Source: Nostoc sp. NMS8
Lineage (GTDB): Bacteria > Cyanobacteriota > Cyanobacteriia > Cyanobacteriales > Nostocaceae
Assembly: GCF_017115045.1 (NCBI RefSeq)
Contig: NZ_JABXKK010000106.1
Coordinates: 62,001-126,000 of the forward strand
DNA: 64,000 nucleotides
Direction: 5' to 3'
Position numbers and translations under genes: made by a program. Positions 8,344 to 18,900 of the stretch are shown here, in pieces. Positions within the stretch are counted from its first letter, which is position 1. Every line of letters begins with the position of its first letter. The notes beneath the pieces are model-generated. The model was not told the origin of the DNA and searched no databases. It was given only the letters and a program-made list of their open reading frames with translations.

Positions 8344-10338
8344 ATGCTGATTTGCCCTCAGTGTAAATTTGAAAACCCCAATAGCAACAAATTCTGTCAA
8401 AACTGTGGCACGTCCCTGACTCACAAGGTTTGTCCTGAATGCAGTACTGATGATGTACCTGTGAATGCGCTACGTTGTCATAACTGTGACACGGAATGTG
8501 GAACAGTGTTTTGGGCAATTATTGCTAAGAAAACGACTGACGAAGCTTTGGGAGTAGAAGGGGATGTGGGGGATGTGGAAGATATAGGAGATGAGGGAGA
8601 AATATCTTCTTTATCTCCTCTATCGCCCAGTTCTCAGATTGCATTAGGCTCCTATTTAGACTCCCAAGAGCGCTATCAATTGTTAGATCCGCTACCTACC
8701 CAGACTGAAACTGACACTATTAATGATGTAGGTGTGAGAGTTCTAGACTGCCAACCGTATCAAATATCACCAATTGAGGCAATACTAGCAGGTCAGCAAG
8801 CAGATTTGCTAACGCCATCAGCACAAGCAAGTGGAATTCCTCACCTTGCCCAACTTTATGTTGCCTTACAATCCCAAGGTGAGCCGGGGATACCGCCGAT
8901 TCACGATGCCTGGCAGCAGGATGATATACAGGTAGTAATCATCGAAGATCGCTCGAATTGGCAGTATTTACTTGACCTGTGGCAACAAGAAACAACGAGT
9001 TCGTTAAAAATTTTACACTGGTGTTATGAAATGACCCAACTATGGGCAGCATTGGAACCAGTAAATTGTCGTCAAAGCCTTTTAGAATTGTCGAATTTGC
9101 GATTGGATGAAGACCAAACGCTGGCGCTACAAAGGTTGTATGTGGAATCATCCAATTCTCAGCCCGCCACGGAGTCGCCAGAAGATGCCCAAGTCCAAAC
9201 ATCTGCCATTCCAGAGGAACCATTAGCTATCCAAGCTTTGGGACGGGTTTGGCAAGCACTATTTAGGCAGTCTCAAAGGACTCAATTTGGCTCTGTAGTC
9301 CAGATGTTGGGGGATTTAGATGTAGGCAAGATTGAGACGATCGCACAATTGCGATCGCGTTTGGAGGAAATCTCTATTGAACTAGAAGCACTAGGAAATG
9401 CAACTTTGCCCGCAATCAAGGAGAAAGATACTGCTGTGCCCACTATCCCGCAATCAGATGAGCCAGAAGATATCATTAGCAAAATTGATGATTTGCCAAC
9501 TGTTGTGCTAGCGATGCAGTTAAGTAGCCTAGAAGATGCAGGACGCACAGATGTAGGGCGTCAACGTCATCATAACGAAGATTACTTTGGCATTGAAACC
9601 AAAATTCACAAGCTAGAGTTTCCTAAAAGTCGCGTCTTAGAAGGGCATGGTTTATATATTCTCTGTGATGGTATGGGTGGACACGCTGGTGGCGAGATAG
9701 CCAGCGAGTTAGCAGTCAACACCCTACGGCAATACTTTCAAGAACACTGGATTGCCAACCAACTGCCAACAGAAGATAGCATTCGTGAGGCAGTGTATTT
9801 AGCTAACGAGGCGATTTACAAGCTCAACCAACAAGATGCCCGTTCTGGAGTTGGGCGTATGGGTACAACTTTGGTAATGCTCTTAATTCAAGATACTCAA
9901 GCAGCAGTTGCTCATGTGGGAGATAGCCGTCTCTATCGCGTGACACGCAAGCAGGGATTAGAACAAGTCACAGTAGACCACGAAGTTGGCCAACGGGAAA
10001 TTACGCGCGGAGTGGAAGCAAGCATAGCTTACGCCCGCCCAGATGCCTACCAACTCACCCAAGCCTTGGGGCCTCGTGATGAAAACTCAATTAATCCCGA
10101 TGTCGGCTTTTTCGACATCAATGAAGATACTCTTCTGCTATTGGCATCGGACGGTCTGTCAGATAATGATTTACTAGAAACCCACTGGCAGACTCACTTA
10201 GAACCCTTACTTAGTTCTGGTGCCAACTTAGAACGAGGTGTTACAGACTTAATTGAGTTGGCGAACCAATACAATGGTCATGACAACATTACTGGTATAC
10301 TAATTCGGGCAAAAGTACGCCCAAATTTGGAAAGTTGA
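8344..10338 (+). CDS. Zinc-ribbon PP2C-type Ser/Thr protein phosphatase
   Basis: A 664-residue cytosolic phosphatase. Residues 4-52 carry four CxxC pairs (CPQC, CQNC, CPEC, CHNC), a double zinc ribbon. Residues about 70-390 are a variable region without a known domain. From about 398 to 660 there is a PP2C domain: DVGRQRHHNEDYFGIE (metal-binding Asp), LCDGMGGHAGGE, MGTTLVMLL, HVGDSRLYR, LASDGLSDND and YNGHDNITGIL, so all metal ligands are present. It removes phosphate from Ser/Thr with Mn/Mg. The next gene, 111 bp downstream, is an FHA-domain Ser/Thr kinase that also has a zinc ribbon. The two are likely a cognate pair, with the zinc ribbons perhaps helping localisation (inference). The ATG follows a weak GGAA ribosome-binding site. 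Confidence 0.93.
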   Translation: MLICPQCKFENPNSNKFCQNCGTSLTHKVCPECSTDDVPVNALRCHNCDTECGTVFWAIIAKKTTDEALGVEGDVGDVEDIGDEGEISSLSPLSPSSQIALGSYLDSQERYQLLDPLPTQTETDTINDVGVRVLDCQPYQISPIEAILAGQQADLLTPSAQASGIPHLAQLYVALQSQGEPGIPPIHDAWQQDDIQVVIIEDRSNWQYLLDLWQQETTSSLKILHWCYEMTQLWAALEPVNCRQSLLELSNLRLDEDQTLALQRLYVESSNSQPATESPEDAQVQTSAIPEEPLAIQALGRVWQALFRQSQRTQFGSVVQMLGDLDVGKIETIAQLRSRLEEISIELEALGNATLPAIKEKDTAVPTIPQSDEPEDIISKIDDLPTVVLAMQLSSLEDAGRTDVGRQRHHNEDYFGIETKIHKLEFPKSRVLEGHGLYILCDGMGGHAGGEIASELAVNTLRQYFQEHWIANQLPTEDSIREAVYLANEAIYKLNQQDARSGVGRMGTTLVMLLIQDTQAAVAHVGDSRLYRVTRKQGLEQVTVDHEVGQREITRGVEASIAYARPDAYQLTQALGPRDENSINPDVGFFDINEDTLLLLASDGLSDNDLLETHWQTHLEPLLSSGANLERGVTDLIELANQYNGHDNITGILIRAKVRPNLES

Positions 10339-10344
10339 AAATTA

Positions 10345-10428
10345 AGGGACTGGGGACTGGGAACTGGGAAATAATTTTTCTACTCTCCAATCCCCAAACC
10401 CTAATCCCCAATCCCCAGTCCCTAATCC
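10345..10428. repeat. GGGGACT / AGTCCCC short tandem repeats forming a hairpin
   Basis: The 5' half carries GGGACTGGGGACTGGGAACT. The 3' half carries repeated CCCCAATCCCCAGTCCC in the complementary sense, so the RNA between the phosphatase and kinase genes could fold on itself. This may dampen read-through from the phosphatase to the kinase. The same heptamer family appears near 30361, 37690 and 51890. Confidence 0.7.
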
Positions 10429-10449
10429 ATTTACCTTGTAGGTTGTATT

Positions 10450-11733
10450 GTGGTTAGTCTGACCCTGTTAGAACCGCAACAGAAAACGCCCCTCCAGCAG
10501 TGGTGCTTTGAGAACTCCTCCATAATTCGGATTGGTCGAGCGGCAGATAATCACGTCGTTTTAACTGATAGTTTAGTTTCGCGGCATCATCTAGAACTTA
10601 GACAAGTCGGTTCCCCTAACAATGGCGGTAATTGGCAGCTGATTAGTCAAGGTACAAATGGGACTTTTCTCAACGGTATCCTTGTAATTCAAAGTCCATT
10701 ACCAGATAATTCCCTTTTGCAACTGGCACAGGGAGGCCCAATACTGCAATTCCAAATTCAGGATGTCACAGTACTCGAAACTGGTGTGCGATCGCAACAA
10801 ATACAAGGGACAGAAGAAAACGCCGCCGAGACACTTTACTCAGTAAACAATCCGGCAAATTTCTCCTACACTTGCACGCACGAAGGCAACTCACCAAATA
10901 ATTTATTTTGTATTCACTGCGGTCAACCTCTCTCAGTGCAACAGAAGATTCGCCATTATCAGGTGTTGCAAACTCTCGGACAAGGAGGGATGGGTACTAC
11001 TTATCTGGCTTGGGATGCGGCTGGTCTGATTGCGGGTACACCAAAACTGCTGGTGTTGAAGCAAATGAATGCTGATATGGCCAGAATTGCCAAAGCTCAA
11101 GAGTTATTTGAGCGAGAGGCGTACACTCTCAAATCCCTTAATCATCCTGGAATTCCCAAGTATTACGATTTCTTTGTAGAAGACGGAAAAAAATACTTGG
11201 CAATGGAGCTAATCCACGGACAAGATTTAGAGAAACGTGTCTATACCACTGGGCCAGTTACACCAAACCAAGCGATCGCCTGGATGATCCAAACCTGCGA
11301 TATTTTAGAATATCTTCATAGCCAAGAGCCTCCACTGATTCACCGCGACATTAAACCCGCCAACTTAATGGTGCGAGGTTCGGTAAATCGGATAGTGGTG
11401 CTAGATTTTGGCGCAGTTAAGGAAATTGGTACAGCGCCCGGTACTCGAATTGGTGCAGAAGGCTACTGCGCTCCTGAACAAGAACGAGGACAACCTTTAA
11501 CTCAATCTGATTTGTATGCAGTTGGGCCAACGCTGATTTTTCTGCTCACAGGCGAAAACCCGTTCAAGTATTACCGCCAGCGGGGGCGAAACTTCAGGTT
11601 TGATGTGGCAAAAGTTCCCACCATTAGCTCCCAATTAAGAGATGTGATCGATCGCGTTACAGAACCATTGCCACGCGATCGCTATCAAACTGCAAAAGAA
11701 TTAGCTGCGGCGTTAGCTGCCTGCAAAGTTTAG
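10450..11733 (+). CDS. FHA-domain Ser/Thr protein kinase with zinc ribbon
   Basis: A 427-residue cytosolic kinase starting at GTG. Residues 20-95 form an FHA domain that reads phosphothreonine (IIRIGRAADNHV, VSRHHLEL, GTNGTFLNG). Residues about 139-160 are a reduced zinc ribbon (CTHEGN...FCIHCGQPL) in which one expected Cys is missing. The kinase domain fills 170-425: glycine loop LGQGGMGTTYLAWD, VLK lysine, HRDIKPANLM catalytic loop, DFGAVKE magnesium loop and YCAPEQERG. The catalytic Lys, Asp and Asn are all present. It is not a membrane protein, unlike many PknB types. It follows the PP2C gene and probably opposes it on shared substrates (inference). Confidence 0.94.
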   Translation: MVSLTLLEPQQKTPLQQWCFENSSIIRIGRAADNHVVLTDSLVSRHHLELRQVGSPNNGGNWQLISQGTNGTFLNGILVIQSPLPDNSLLQLAQGGPILQFQIQDVTVLETGVRSQQIQGTEENAAETLYSVNNPANFSYTCTHEGNSPNNLFCIHCGQPLSVQQKIRHYQVLQTLGQGGMGTTYLAWDAAGLIAGTPKLLVLKQMNADMARIAKAQELFEREAYTLKSLNHPGIPKYYDFFVEDGKKYLAMELIHGQDLEKRVYTTGPVTPNQAIAWMIQTCDILEYLHSQEPPLIHRDIKPANLMVRGSVNRIVVLDFGAVKEIGTAPGTRIGAEGYCAPEQERGQPLTQSDLYAVGPTLIFLLTGENPFKYYRQRGRNFRFDVAKVPTISSQLRDVIDRVTEPLPRDRYQTAKELAAALAACKV

Positions 11734-11791
11734 AGAGTGGGGAGTAGGGAGTGATAAATATTAAAAATTACTATTCCCTATCCCCTATTCC

Positions 11792-12010
11792 CTATTCCTC
11801 ATCCCAAGTTTCTACAGCTAGCAATTCGCTAACTGGGTCTTGCATACTAAAGCCAAAGTCAAGCAGTTCTTGTTTCCAGTGCTGCCATTCATTACCGTAG
11901 AGCAAAGCGATTTTCCAGATGCTATCGCTTGGCTTGATAATATTCGATTCTATGAGTGATTGCACGTTGCGCTGCAATTTCACCATTGGGTGAATCACTT
12001 GCTGAGTCAT
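11792..12010 (-). CDS. DUF4327-like small cyanobacterial protein
   Basis: A 72-residue acidic protein that starts MTQQVIHPMVKLQRNV and ends in an acidic ETWDEE. The pattern of an N-terminal helix, a central 'sIwkIalLYGnEW' strand-like segment and 'L.dFGFsMqDPvseLL' resembles the cyanobacterial DUF4327 family, also about 70 residues. That assignment is from memory of the family pattern and not certain. No catalytic motif is visible. It is convergent with the kinase gene, 58 bp away. Function is unknown. Confidence 0.75.
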   Translation of the reverse strand: MTQQVIHPMVKLQRNVQSLIESNIIKPSDSIWKIALLYGNEWQHWKQELLDFGFSMQDPVSELLAVETWDEE

Positions 12011-12897
12011 AACCTCGATTGAATTCTGATTTTGTTGGTAAATGCTTAATTAAAACTGCTTCCCATTCTGCAATTGTTGCCGGCCCGTAGAGTGGTGTAA
12101 TTTTGGCAAAGCTAGTCTTAACTTTCTAACTATACCATAACAAACTCCACTAAGTTACTAGTAAATTCGGTTTTGTACGGTAATTACCACCACAAAACTC
12201 CTATTTCACCAAGCAGTCCTTAAACTTTTTGCAGAAGCTAGGCAAAGGTTTAGCAGGATGACTTAAGGGATAAAGCGGGTAAGGGATGTTTCTGTTTCCC
12301 CCTTTCTTTTCCTTCTTTAACCTTTACCTTTTTTCCACAAGAGTGCAACACTACCTTTCGTAAGATATCTATAGTGAACGCTGGCCAAAATAATTAGTCA
12401 TCTGGGAAGTTGCACTAAGTAGTGTGACTAAAGACGACTGGGAAAATTTTACTTGTTTGAATCACAAAAAATATGTGTGCTTGTCGAACGATCTATCAGA
12501 CACAGGCTAGTTTGAAAGTTTTTGACTGTCAGGAAAATTTGCAATTGAGTAGAAATCTCTACTGTTTATTCAAACGTTATTTAGAATATCGCAAACATCT
12601 GGCATTAGGCAGAATCATCGCAAATCTTTATATAATTTTAATGTTTTGCTCAGAGAATTAAGATCCGTAGGGTTTTGCTTTGAAGTATGAAGGCGATGCC
12701 TACGGCGGTAAACTACGCATGGCAAAATTGTCGTTACAGCATGGGCTTACCATAAAGTTCCCTCGTCTTCAAAGCCAGTATTTGAATTTTGTGTAAAAAA
12801 TTTCTAGCCAAGATGTTAGTTTCTGTTGAACAAGTGGGTATCCTCAGAACGGAGGCTTGCTGATAGCTAAGTATTTACCGCAGCAAGTATGTGAGGT
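12011..12897. other. Long intergenic region without a convincing gene
   Basis: This 0.9-kb stretch is AT-rich. It has a pyrimidine-rich tract (about 12295-12335) and a dispersed-repeat-like phrase, GATGCCTACGGCGGTAAACT, near 12694-12713. A 62-codon ORF at 12473-12661 has no ribosome-binding site or recognisable composition and was not accepted. The end of the region should hold the promoter of the TPR gene at 12898. Confidence 0.5.
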
Positions 12898-13296
12898 ATG
12901 ACTGGTTCAGATGAAGAATACCTAATTTCTCGCAAAAAGCAGATTCAGCGGCGGCAAAAGATTGTCACGATAGTGTCGATGTTCTCGTTTTTTGGTTCTA
13001 CAGCGTTTGCAGTCATTCCAGCAATCCAACATGCTAATCAACCTCAGCCAGTAACTGCGTCTATTTCTCCTGAGTCAGTATTACAGCAACAGGTGCGGGG
13101 CTACGAGTTGGTTTTACAACGGGAACCAGAAAACCAACTTGCTTTAGAGAAACTGTCTGTGCTGCGGTTGCAATTGAAGGATGCCAAAGGTGCGATGGAA
13201 CCTTTGGAGAAGCTAGTTAAGTTGCATCCTGATAGGAAAGATTACAAAGTTGTTTTAGAGCAGATTAAGAAACAAGAGGGTAAAGGCGATCGCTAA
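12898..13296 (+). CDS. Membrane-anchored TPR-like protein
   Basis: A 132-residue protein with a basic N-terminus (SRKKQIQRRQKIV), one hydrophobic segment at about 22-43 (IVSMFSFFGSTAFAVIPAI), and a helical tail. The tail has VLQREPENQLALEKLSVLRL and AMEPLEKLVKLHPDRKDYK, which match the A/B helices of two TPR units. It is probably an inner- or thylakoid-membrane protein with one anchor and its TPR part in solution. GAGG lies just before the ATG. Similar small TM-TPR proteins are common in cyanobacteria and not characterised. It precedes the glycan block by 45 bp, but its base composition is that of ordinary genes. Confidence 0.75.
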   Translation: MTGSDEEYLISRKKQIQRRQKIVTIVSMFSFFGSTAFAVIPAIQHANQPQPVTASISPESVLQQQVRGYELVLQREPENQLALEKLSVLRLQLKDAKGAMEPLEKLVKLHPDRKDYKVVLEQIKKQEGKGDR

Positions 13297-13341
13297 TTCA
13301 AAATATTTTTAGATTACTGACTACTGATTTATTTAAAACTA

Positions 13342-14631
13342 ATGAAATTATATAAAGTTTTAGTATTTCCAGGAGGAACAGAAATCGGTTTGGAGATTCA
13401 AAAATCTTTGTGTAGTTGCAAAGATATTCAACTGTATTCTGTGGGTCTTGATGTGTCAAATCATGCGCCATACGTTTTTGCTAGGCACTTTAACATCCCA
13501 AGTATTCATGATCCTAGATGGATAGATAGTTTAAATAAAATAATTGTGGAAAACAATATAGATTATATATTTCCAGCTTACGATGATATAGTAACTTCTT
13601 TAGCTATAAATGCAGAAAAAATCAAATCTAAAATTATTAGTTCACCTTTGGAAACCTGTTTAATCGCTAGATCTAAATATAAAACATATTCAATTTTTTA
13701 TAAAAATATTCCTGTTCCAAAGATATATCATAGTTTAGACGAAATAGACTACTTCCCTGTATTTATTAAACCCGATAAAGGTCAGGGTTCTCAAGATACA
13801 CATATTGTTCACAACAAACAACATCTTTCTCAACTTCTGTCTAAAAATCAAGAATATATTATTACTGAATACCTTCCTGGTGATGAGTATACAATTGATT
13901 GTTTCTCACATCGAAATACAGGATTAATATTTTGTAGAGGGAGGCAAAGAATTAGAACAAAAAGTGGCATCTCTATGAATAGCCAATCTACTAATAATAA
14001 TATTAACGAACTATTTCTAAGTTATGCTAAGTTAATTTCAGAAAAATTAACTTTTTATGGAGCTTGGTTTTTTCAATTGAAGAAAGATAAAGATGGAAAT
14101 TATAAGCTTTTAGAAATTGCTCCTCGAATAGCAGGAGCTATGGCTTTTCATCGAGTACAGGGAATAAATTTTTCACTACTTAGCATATATGAACAGGAAA
14201 ACATTCCCATTGAAGTTATGACTAATACATTTGATGTGGAGCTAGATAGAGCATTAATAAATCGGTATAAACATTATATAGAATATAAAACAGTATATGT
14301 TGATTTAGATGACACTTTAGTTATAAATGGAAAGCTTAATCTAATTCTTATACAGTTTTTATATCAATGCATCAATAATAGCAAAAAAATTATTTTGTTA
14401 ACAAAGCATATAGGTGATATTAATGAATTTCTCAAAAAATATCGCATTAAAGATATTTTTGATAACATTATTCAAATTGACAAATCAGCATATAAAGCAA
14501 ATTATATTTTTGAAAAAAATGCCATCTTTATTGACGATAGCTTTACTGAACGTAAATCTGTTAATACTAAGCTAAGTATTCCTACTTTTGATTCTAGTAT
14601 GGTTGAAATACTTTTAGATTATAAAGGTTAG
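13342..14631 (+). CDS. ATP-grasp ligase fused to a HAD-type phosphatase domain
   Basis: A 429-residue two-domain protein. Residues 1-95 resemble the pre-ATP-grasp fold (VLVFPGGTEIGLEI). Residues about 105-295 are an ATP-grasp domain with FIKPDKGQGS (Lys143), IITEYLPGDEYTID (about 173-186) and the Mg-binding LLEIAPRIAGAMA (257-269). Residues 316-425 are HAD-like: VDLDDT (nucleophile Asp321), ILLTKH (motif II) and IFIDDS (Asp398/Asp399, motif IV). ATP-grasp enzymes join a carboxylate to an amine or thiol through an acyl phosphate. The neighbours point to glycan work. I infer that it may attach an amino acid or other acid to an amino-sugar, with the HAD part removing a phosphate. Codons are strongly AT-rich, unlike genes on either side of the block. 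The substrate is unknown. Confidence 0.85.
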   Translation: MKLYKVLVFPGGTEIGLEIQKSLCSCKDIQLYSVGLDVSNHAPYVFARHFNIPSIHDPRWIDSLNKIIVENNIDYIFPAYDDIVTSLAINAEKIKSKIISSPLETCLIARSKYKTYSIFYKNIPVPKIYHSLDEIDYFPVFIKPDKGQGSQDTHIVHNKQHLSQLLSKNQEYIITEYLPGDEYTIDCFSHRNTGLIFCRGRQRIRTKSGISMNSQSTNNNINELFLSYAKLISEKLTFYGAWFFQLKKDKDGNYKLLEIAPRIAGAMAFHRVQGINFSLLSIYEQENIPIEVMTNTFDVELDRALINRYKHYIEYKTVYVDLDDTLVINGKLNLILIQFLYQCINNSKKIILLTKHIGDINEFLKKYRIKDIFDNIIQIDKSAYKANYIFEKNAIFIDDSFTERKSVNTKLSIPTFDSSMVEILLDYKG

Positions 14632-14684
14632 CTAAAAAGGTCAGATATTATAGTTAGTTAAATGGATAAGTAAAAGCATATATT

Positions 14685-15899
14685 ATGAACAATATCAAAG
14701 AAAATTTCAAATATTTAGCTATTTTTAGTGGAACACCCGCATTCACAGAAAAATTGCATGTTGGTCGTCCTAATATTGGAAGCCGCGAGCGCTTACTTAA
14801 TCGCATCAATGACATCTTAGATAGAAGATGGCTAACGAACAATGGCCCTTATGTACAAGAATTTGAGCAACGTATTGCTGAATTTGTCGGAGTAAAGCAT
14901 TGCATTGCTAGCTGTAACGCTACAGTAGCATTAGAAATAGCCATCCGCGCTGCGGGTTTAAAAGGCGAAGTTATTGTCCCTTCTTTTACCTTTATCGCAA
15001 CCGCACACGCTCTACAATGGCAAGAAATTACCCCTGTATTTTGTGATATTGATCCTAAAACCCACAACATCGATCCAAAGCAAATAGAGCAATTAATAAC
15101 TCCACGTACTACAGGCATCATTGGCGTTCATTTGTGGGGTCGTCCCTGTAGTGTGGAGGCTTTAAGTAAAATTGCCCGTACTCACAACTTAAAATTAATG
15201 TTTGATGCGGCTCATGCTTTCGGCTGTTCACATCAAGGACGTATGATTGGTAGCTTTGGAGATGCCGAAGTTTTTAGCTTCCACGCTACTAAATTTTTGA
15301 ACACATTTGAGGGCGGAGCAATTGTGACTAATAATGATGAATTAGCTGCAAAAATTCGCCTGATGACTAATTTTGGTTTTGTCGGTATGGATAACGTTAT
15401 CTATATTGGTACAAACGGGAAAATGCATGAAACATCAGCGGCAATGGGTTTGACAGGACTTGAAAGTTTAGAAGAATTTGTGGCTATCAATTATCGTAAT
15501 TACCAACAATATAAACAAGAATTGCAAGGTATTTCTGGACTGAAACTTATTGCTTATGATAAAACAGAAAAATGTAATTATCAGTATATTGTTTTAGAAA
15601 TTGATGAAAAAGATTTTGGTATAAGCCGAGATTATTTAGTTGAAATATTACAAGCTGAAAATGTTATTGCTCGAAAGTACTTCTATCCAGGTTGCCATAA
15701 TATGGAACCTTATCGTTCCTATTTTCCTTACAATAGGCTATTGCTACCTAAAACTGAAAAACTTGTCAATCGAGTACTCTGCTTACCAACAGGTACGGCA
15801 TTGGAACCAGGAGATATTAGCAAAATTTGTCAAATTATCAAGCTAGTTTTTGCAAATAGCTGCGAAATTTCCAAAGTACAATTTTATTCACACATCTAA
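14685..15899 (+). CDS. DegT/DnrJ/EryC1/StrS-family sugar aminotransferase
   Basis: A 404-residue PLP enzyme that transfers an amino group to a keto-sugar nucleotide. Motifs are TNNGPYVQEFEQ (51-62), SCNATVALEIA (76-86), VIVPSFTFIATAHA (97-110), FDAAHAFG (Asp174, His177) and SFHATKFLNTFEGG, with the Schiff-base Lys203. The 'r.wlTNnGp.v' start and the phenylalanine-rich core are closest to the type that makes 4-amino-4,6-dideoxy sugars such as dTDP-viosamine. The sugar is not provable here, and no dehydratase is nearby. It lies 53 bp after the ATP-grasp/HAD gene and 24 bp before the giant glycosyltransferase, so the three probably form an operon. Confidence 0.92.
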   Translation: MNNIKENFKYLAIFSGTPAFTEKLHVGRPNIGSRERLLNRINDILDRRWLTNNGPYVQEFEQRIAEFVGVKHCIASCNATVALEIAIRAAGLKGEVIVPSFTFIATAHALQWQEITPVFCDIDPKTHNIDPKQIEQLITPRTTGIIGVHLWGRPCSVEALSKIARTHNLKLMFDAAHAFGCSHQGRMIGSFGDAEVFSFHATKFLNTFEGGAIVTNNDELAAKIRLMTNFGFVGMDNVIYIGTNGKMHETSAAMGLTGLESLEEFVAINYRNYQQYKQELQGISGLKLIAYDKTEKCNYQYIVLEIDEKDFGISRDYLVEILQAENVIARKYFYPGCHNMEPYRSYFPYNRLLLPKTEKLVNRVLCLPTGTALEPGDISKICQIIKLVFANSCEISKVQFYSHI

Positions 15900-15923
15900 A
15901 ACTTATATCTTAGAGGTAAAAGC

Positions 15924-18900
15924 ATGAAAGTCAGTGTTTTAATGATTACCTATAATCATGAAAATTATATTGCCCAAGCAATCGAAAGTATTTTAATGCA
16001 GCAAGTTAATTTTGAATATGAAGTTGTTATAGGAGAAGATTGCTCTACAGATAATACACGTGAAATTATTATTAATTACCAAAAGAGTTATCCCGAAATA
16101 ATTCGGTTATTATTGCCTGATAAAAATCTTGGTATGCACAAAAACTTTATCAATACATTGCAAGCTTGCCAAGGTCAGTATATCGCAATGTTAGAAGGTG
16201 ATGATTACTGGACTTCTAGCGAAAAACTAAAAAAACAAGTAGATTTTTTAGATAAAAACTTAGATTTTGCTATATGTTTTCACAATGTATTAGTATTCTG
16301 GCAAGATAACAGTTACTCACCTGGCATTTTTCTACACAATCAGCCAAAAACATCTACTATAGAAAATTTGTTAATAAGCAATTTTATTTCTACTCCTTCA
16401 GTCATGTATCGTGCTGGTTTAGTACAAGAATTTCCGGATTGGTTTTATGAACAAAGTATGGGAGATTGGACTTTTCATATTTTAAATGCACAGCATGGAA
16501 AAATTGGATATATTGATGAAGTCATGTCAGCATATAGGGTTCATGCAAAAGGAGTATGGTCTGGTAAAACCCGAGAATGGCAAATAAAAGAAACTATTAG
16601 AATGCTTGACACTATAAAATATGATTTTAATTCTCAATATCAAGCAATTATAAATACATCAATAAATTTTTACTCTCAACAACTAGTTAGTGTCTTAAAA
16701 GATGAAGACTTAATTAATTCTTCATCCATTGATTTGAAAGGATATTTACAATTAAGAAACATAAACTTAATTATTTTTCCAGATTGGAATCAGTCAGATG
16801 AATTCTTATGTAAAAATTTAGCTAATCTTATTAAAGGATTAAACAGTCATATTAATAAGCATGAAATAACTTTACTGATATGTACTAGTAGTATCAGTGA
16901 AGAAAATGCAAGCTTGTATATATCTACTATTGTTATGAATCTTTATATGGAGGAAGAAATAGAAGTAAGCGAGGAAATACAAATTTCTTTTACCGGGAAT
17001 CTAAGTGATATTAACTGGCGAAATCTCATACCTCTTATTACAGGAAGAATAATTTTAAATGGAGAGGATGAACAAGCAATTTATTCATCTGGGTTAGAAA
17101 AAATTCCTCCTATTTTCTGGGAAAATTTTAGTGCTAAACATTTAATTTTATCTAGTTTTGATAAACCTTATAAATTGAATATCGGGTGCGGACATATTAA
17201 ATTTGATAATTGGATAAATATAGATATAGATAAAGATAAAAAAGCTGTTGATTTAGTTTGTAACGCTGTACAGAAACTTCCTTTTGATGATGATTCCTGT
17301 GCATTTATATATAATGAGCATTTTTTAGAGCATTTGAAAGTTGAAGAAGCTATGTTTTTTCTCCGTGAGTGTTACCGAGTTTTACAGCCAGGGGGAATCT
17401 TACGTATAGCTATGCCTTCTTTAGAGTATGTCGTGCAGAAATACAATTCTGAAGAGTGGCAAAATCAAGAATGGCTGAATTGGCCAGAATTCAAGTTTAT
17501 TAAAACTCGTGCTGAAATGCTAAATATTTCTTTTCGTTGGTGGGATCATCAGTGGCTTTACGATAGAGAAGAATTAAATCGTAGACTTCTTGAAACAGGT
17601 TATACAAATATCAAGGATGTTGCATGGGGATTGAGTGATATACCTGAACTAAGGAATCGTGAAACTAGAGCAGATTCACTGCTTATATGTGAAGCTCAAT
17701 TAGCAAATCAAAAAGAATTAAATAGATCACAGCAAACAACTGATTACAAGAAAACTAATTTCTTAGAAAGACAGCCATTAGTTAGTATTTGTATTCCTAC
17801 TTACAATGGTGAAAGATTTATTGCAGAAGCTATTAATAGCGTGTTACACCAAACCTATCCAAATATAGAAATCATTTTATCTGATGATAATTCTGTTGAT
17901 ACAACAGTTAAGATTGCTAAATCATTTAACCAAAAATTATACTTTGATTTTTCAATTATTGAACATAATCAATATGGACTAGCTCAGAATTGGAATTATT
18001 GTATTTCTCAAGCTAAAGGTAAATATATAAAGTTTTTATTTCAAGATGATTTATTAGAGCCAAATGCTATTGAAGAAATGGTTAATTTGGCGGAACAAGA
18101 TGAAGAGATAGGTTTGGTTTTCTCGCCGCGAACACTCTTTACTAATACTGGTAATACCGTATATGATTCAAACTTTTTAATGCATCACGAAGCTAAAGAT
18201 GTATACAAAGCTTGGTCAACATTAAAGCCAATTCAATCAGGACAGCAACTTTTACTAGATCCCAATATACTTGGTTCTCCAATTAATAAAATTGGGGAGC
18301 CAAGCACAGTACTAATTAGAAAAGACGTTTTTGAAAAAGTAGGATTATTTAATCCTGAGTTTTGTCAACTTGTAGATTTGGAAATGTGGCTCAGAATTAT
18401 GAGTCAATACAAAGTTGGTTTTGTTGATCAAGTCTTATCTCATTTTAGGATACACACACAACAACAAACTCGTCGAAATGCTGCTTTAAAGGATGCTATT
18501 TTATTAGATTATCAAAAACTGTTTCAGACAATTTACAGTAATACACAATATCCTGAAGCTATTAGACAACAAGCTCTTTATCGATATGCAGTTTTGAGTG
18601 AAAAAAATGTAGAATTACATAATTTGCGAAAACAAATAGCAGAAGAATGCCTGAATATTTCAGATGAGCAGATAACAGATATGTATCTAGGTCTGCTGGG
18701 TACAACACATAAGATGTTAGTAAATAGTAGCATCAAATATGAAAGTCTGACTGATGAAGAACAGATTTTTGCTAATAATATACTTTTAAAGCTATCTCAA
18801 GGTTTTGATCAGCCAAAAGCAATTCAGAATTTACTAGCAGCTATGCTGTATTGTCGTGCTGACCAGTTACCATTACAGTATGACCTCTCTCGCCTACCTA

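Noticed and set aside
12473..12661. A 62-codon ORF in a long intergenic gap
   Set aside because: No ribosome-binding site, odd composition (many Cys and Tyr near the start) and no resemblance to a family. It is likely chance in AT-rich DNA.
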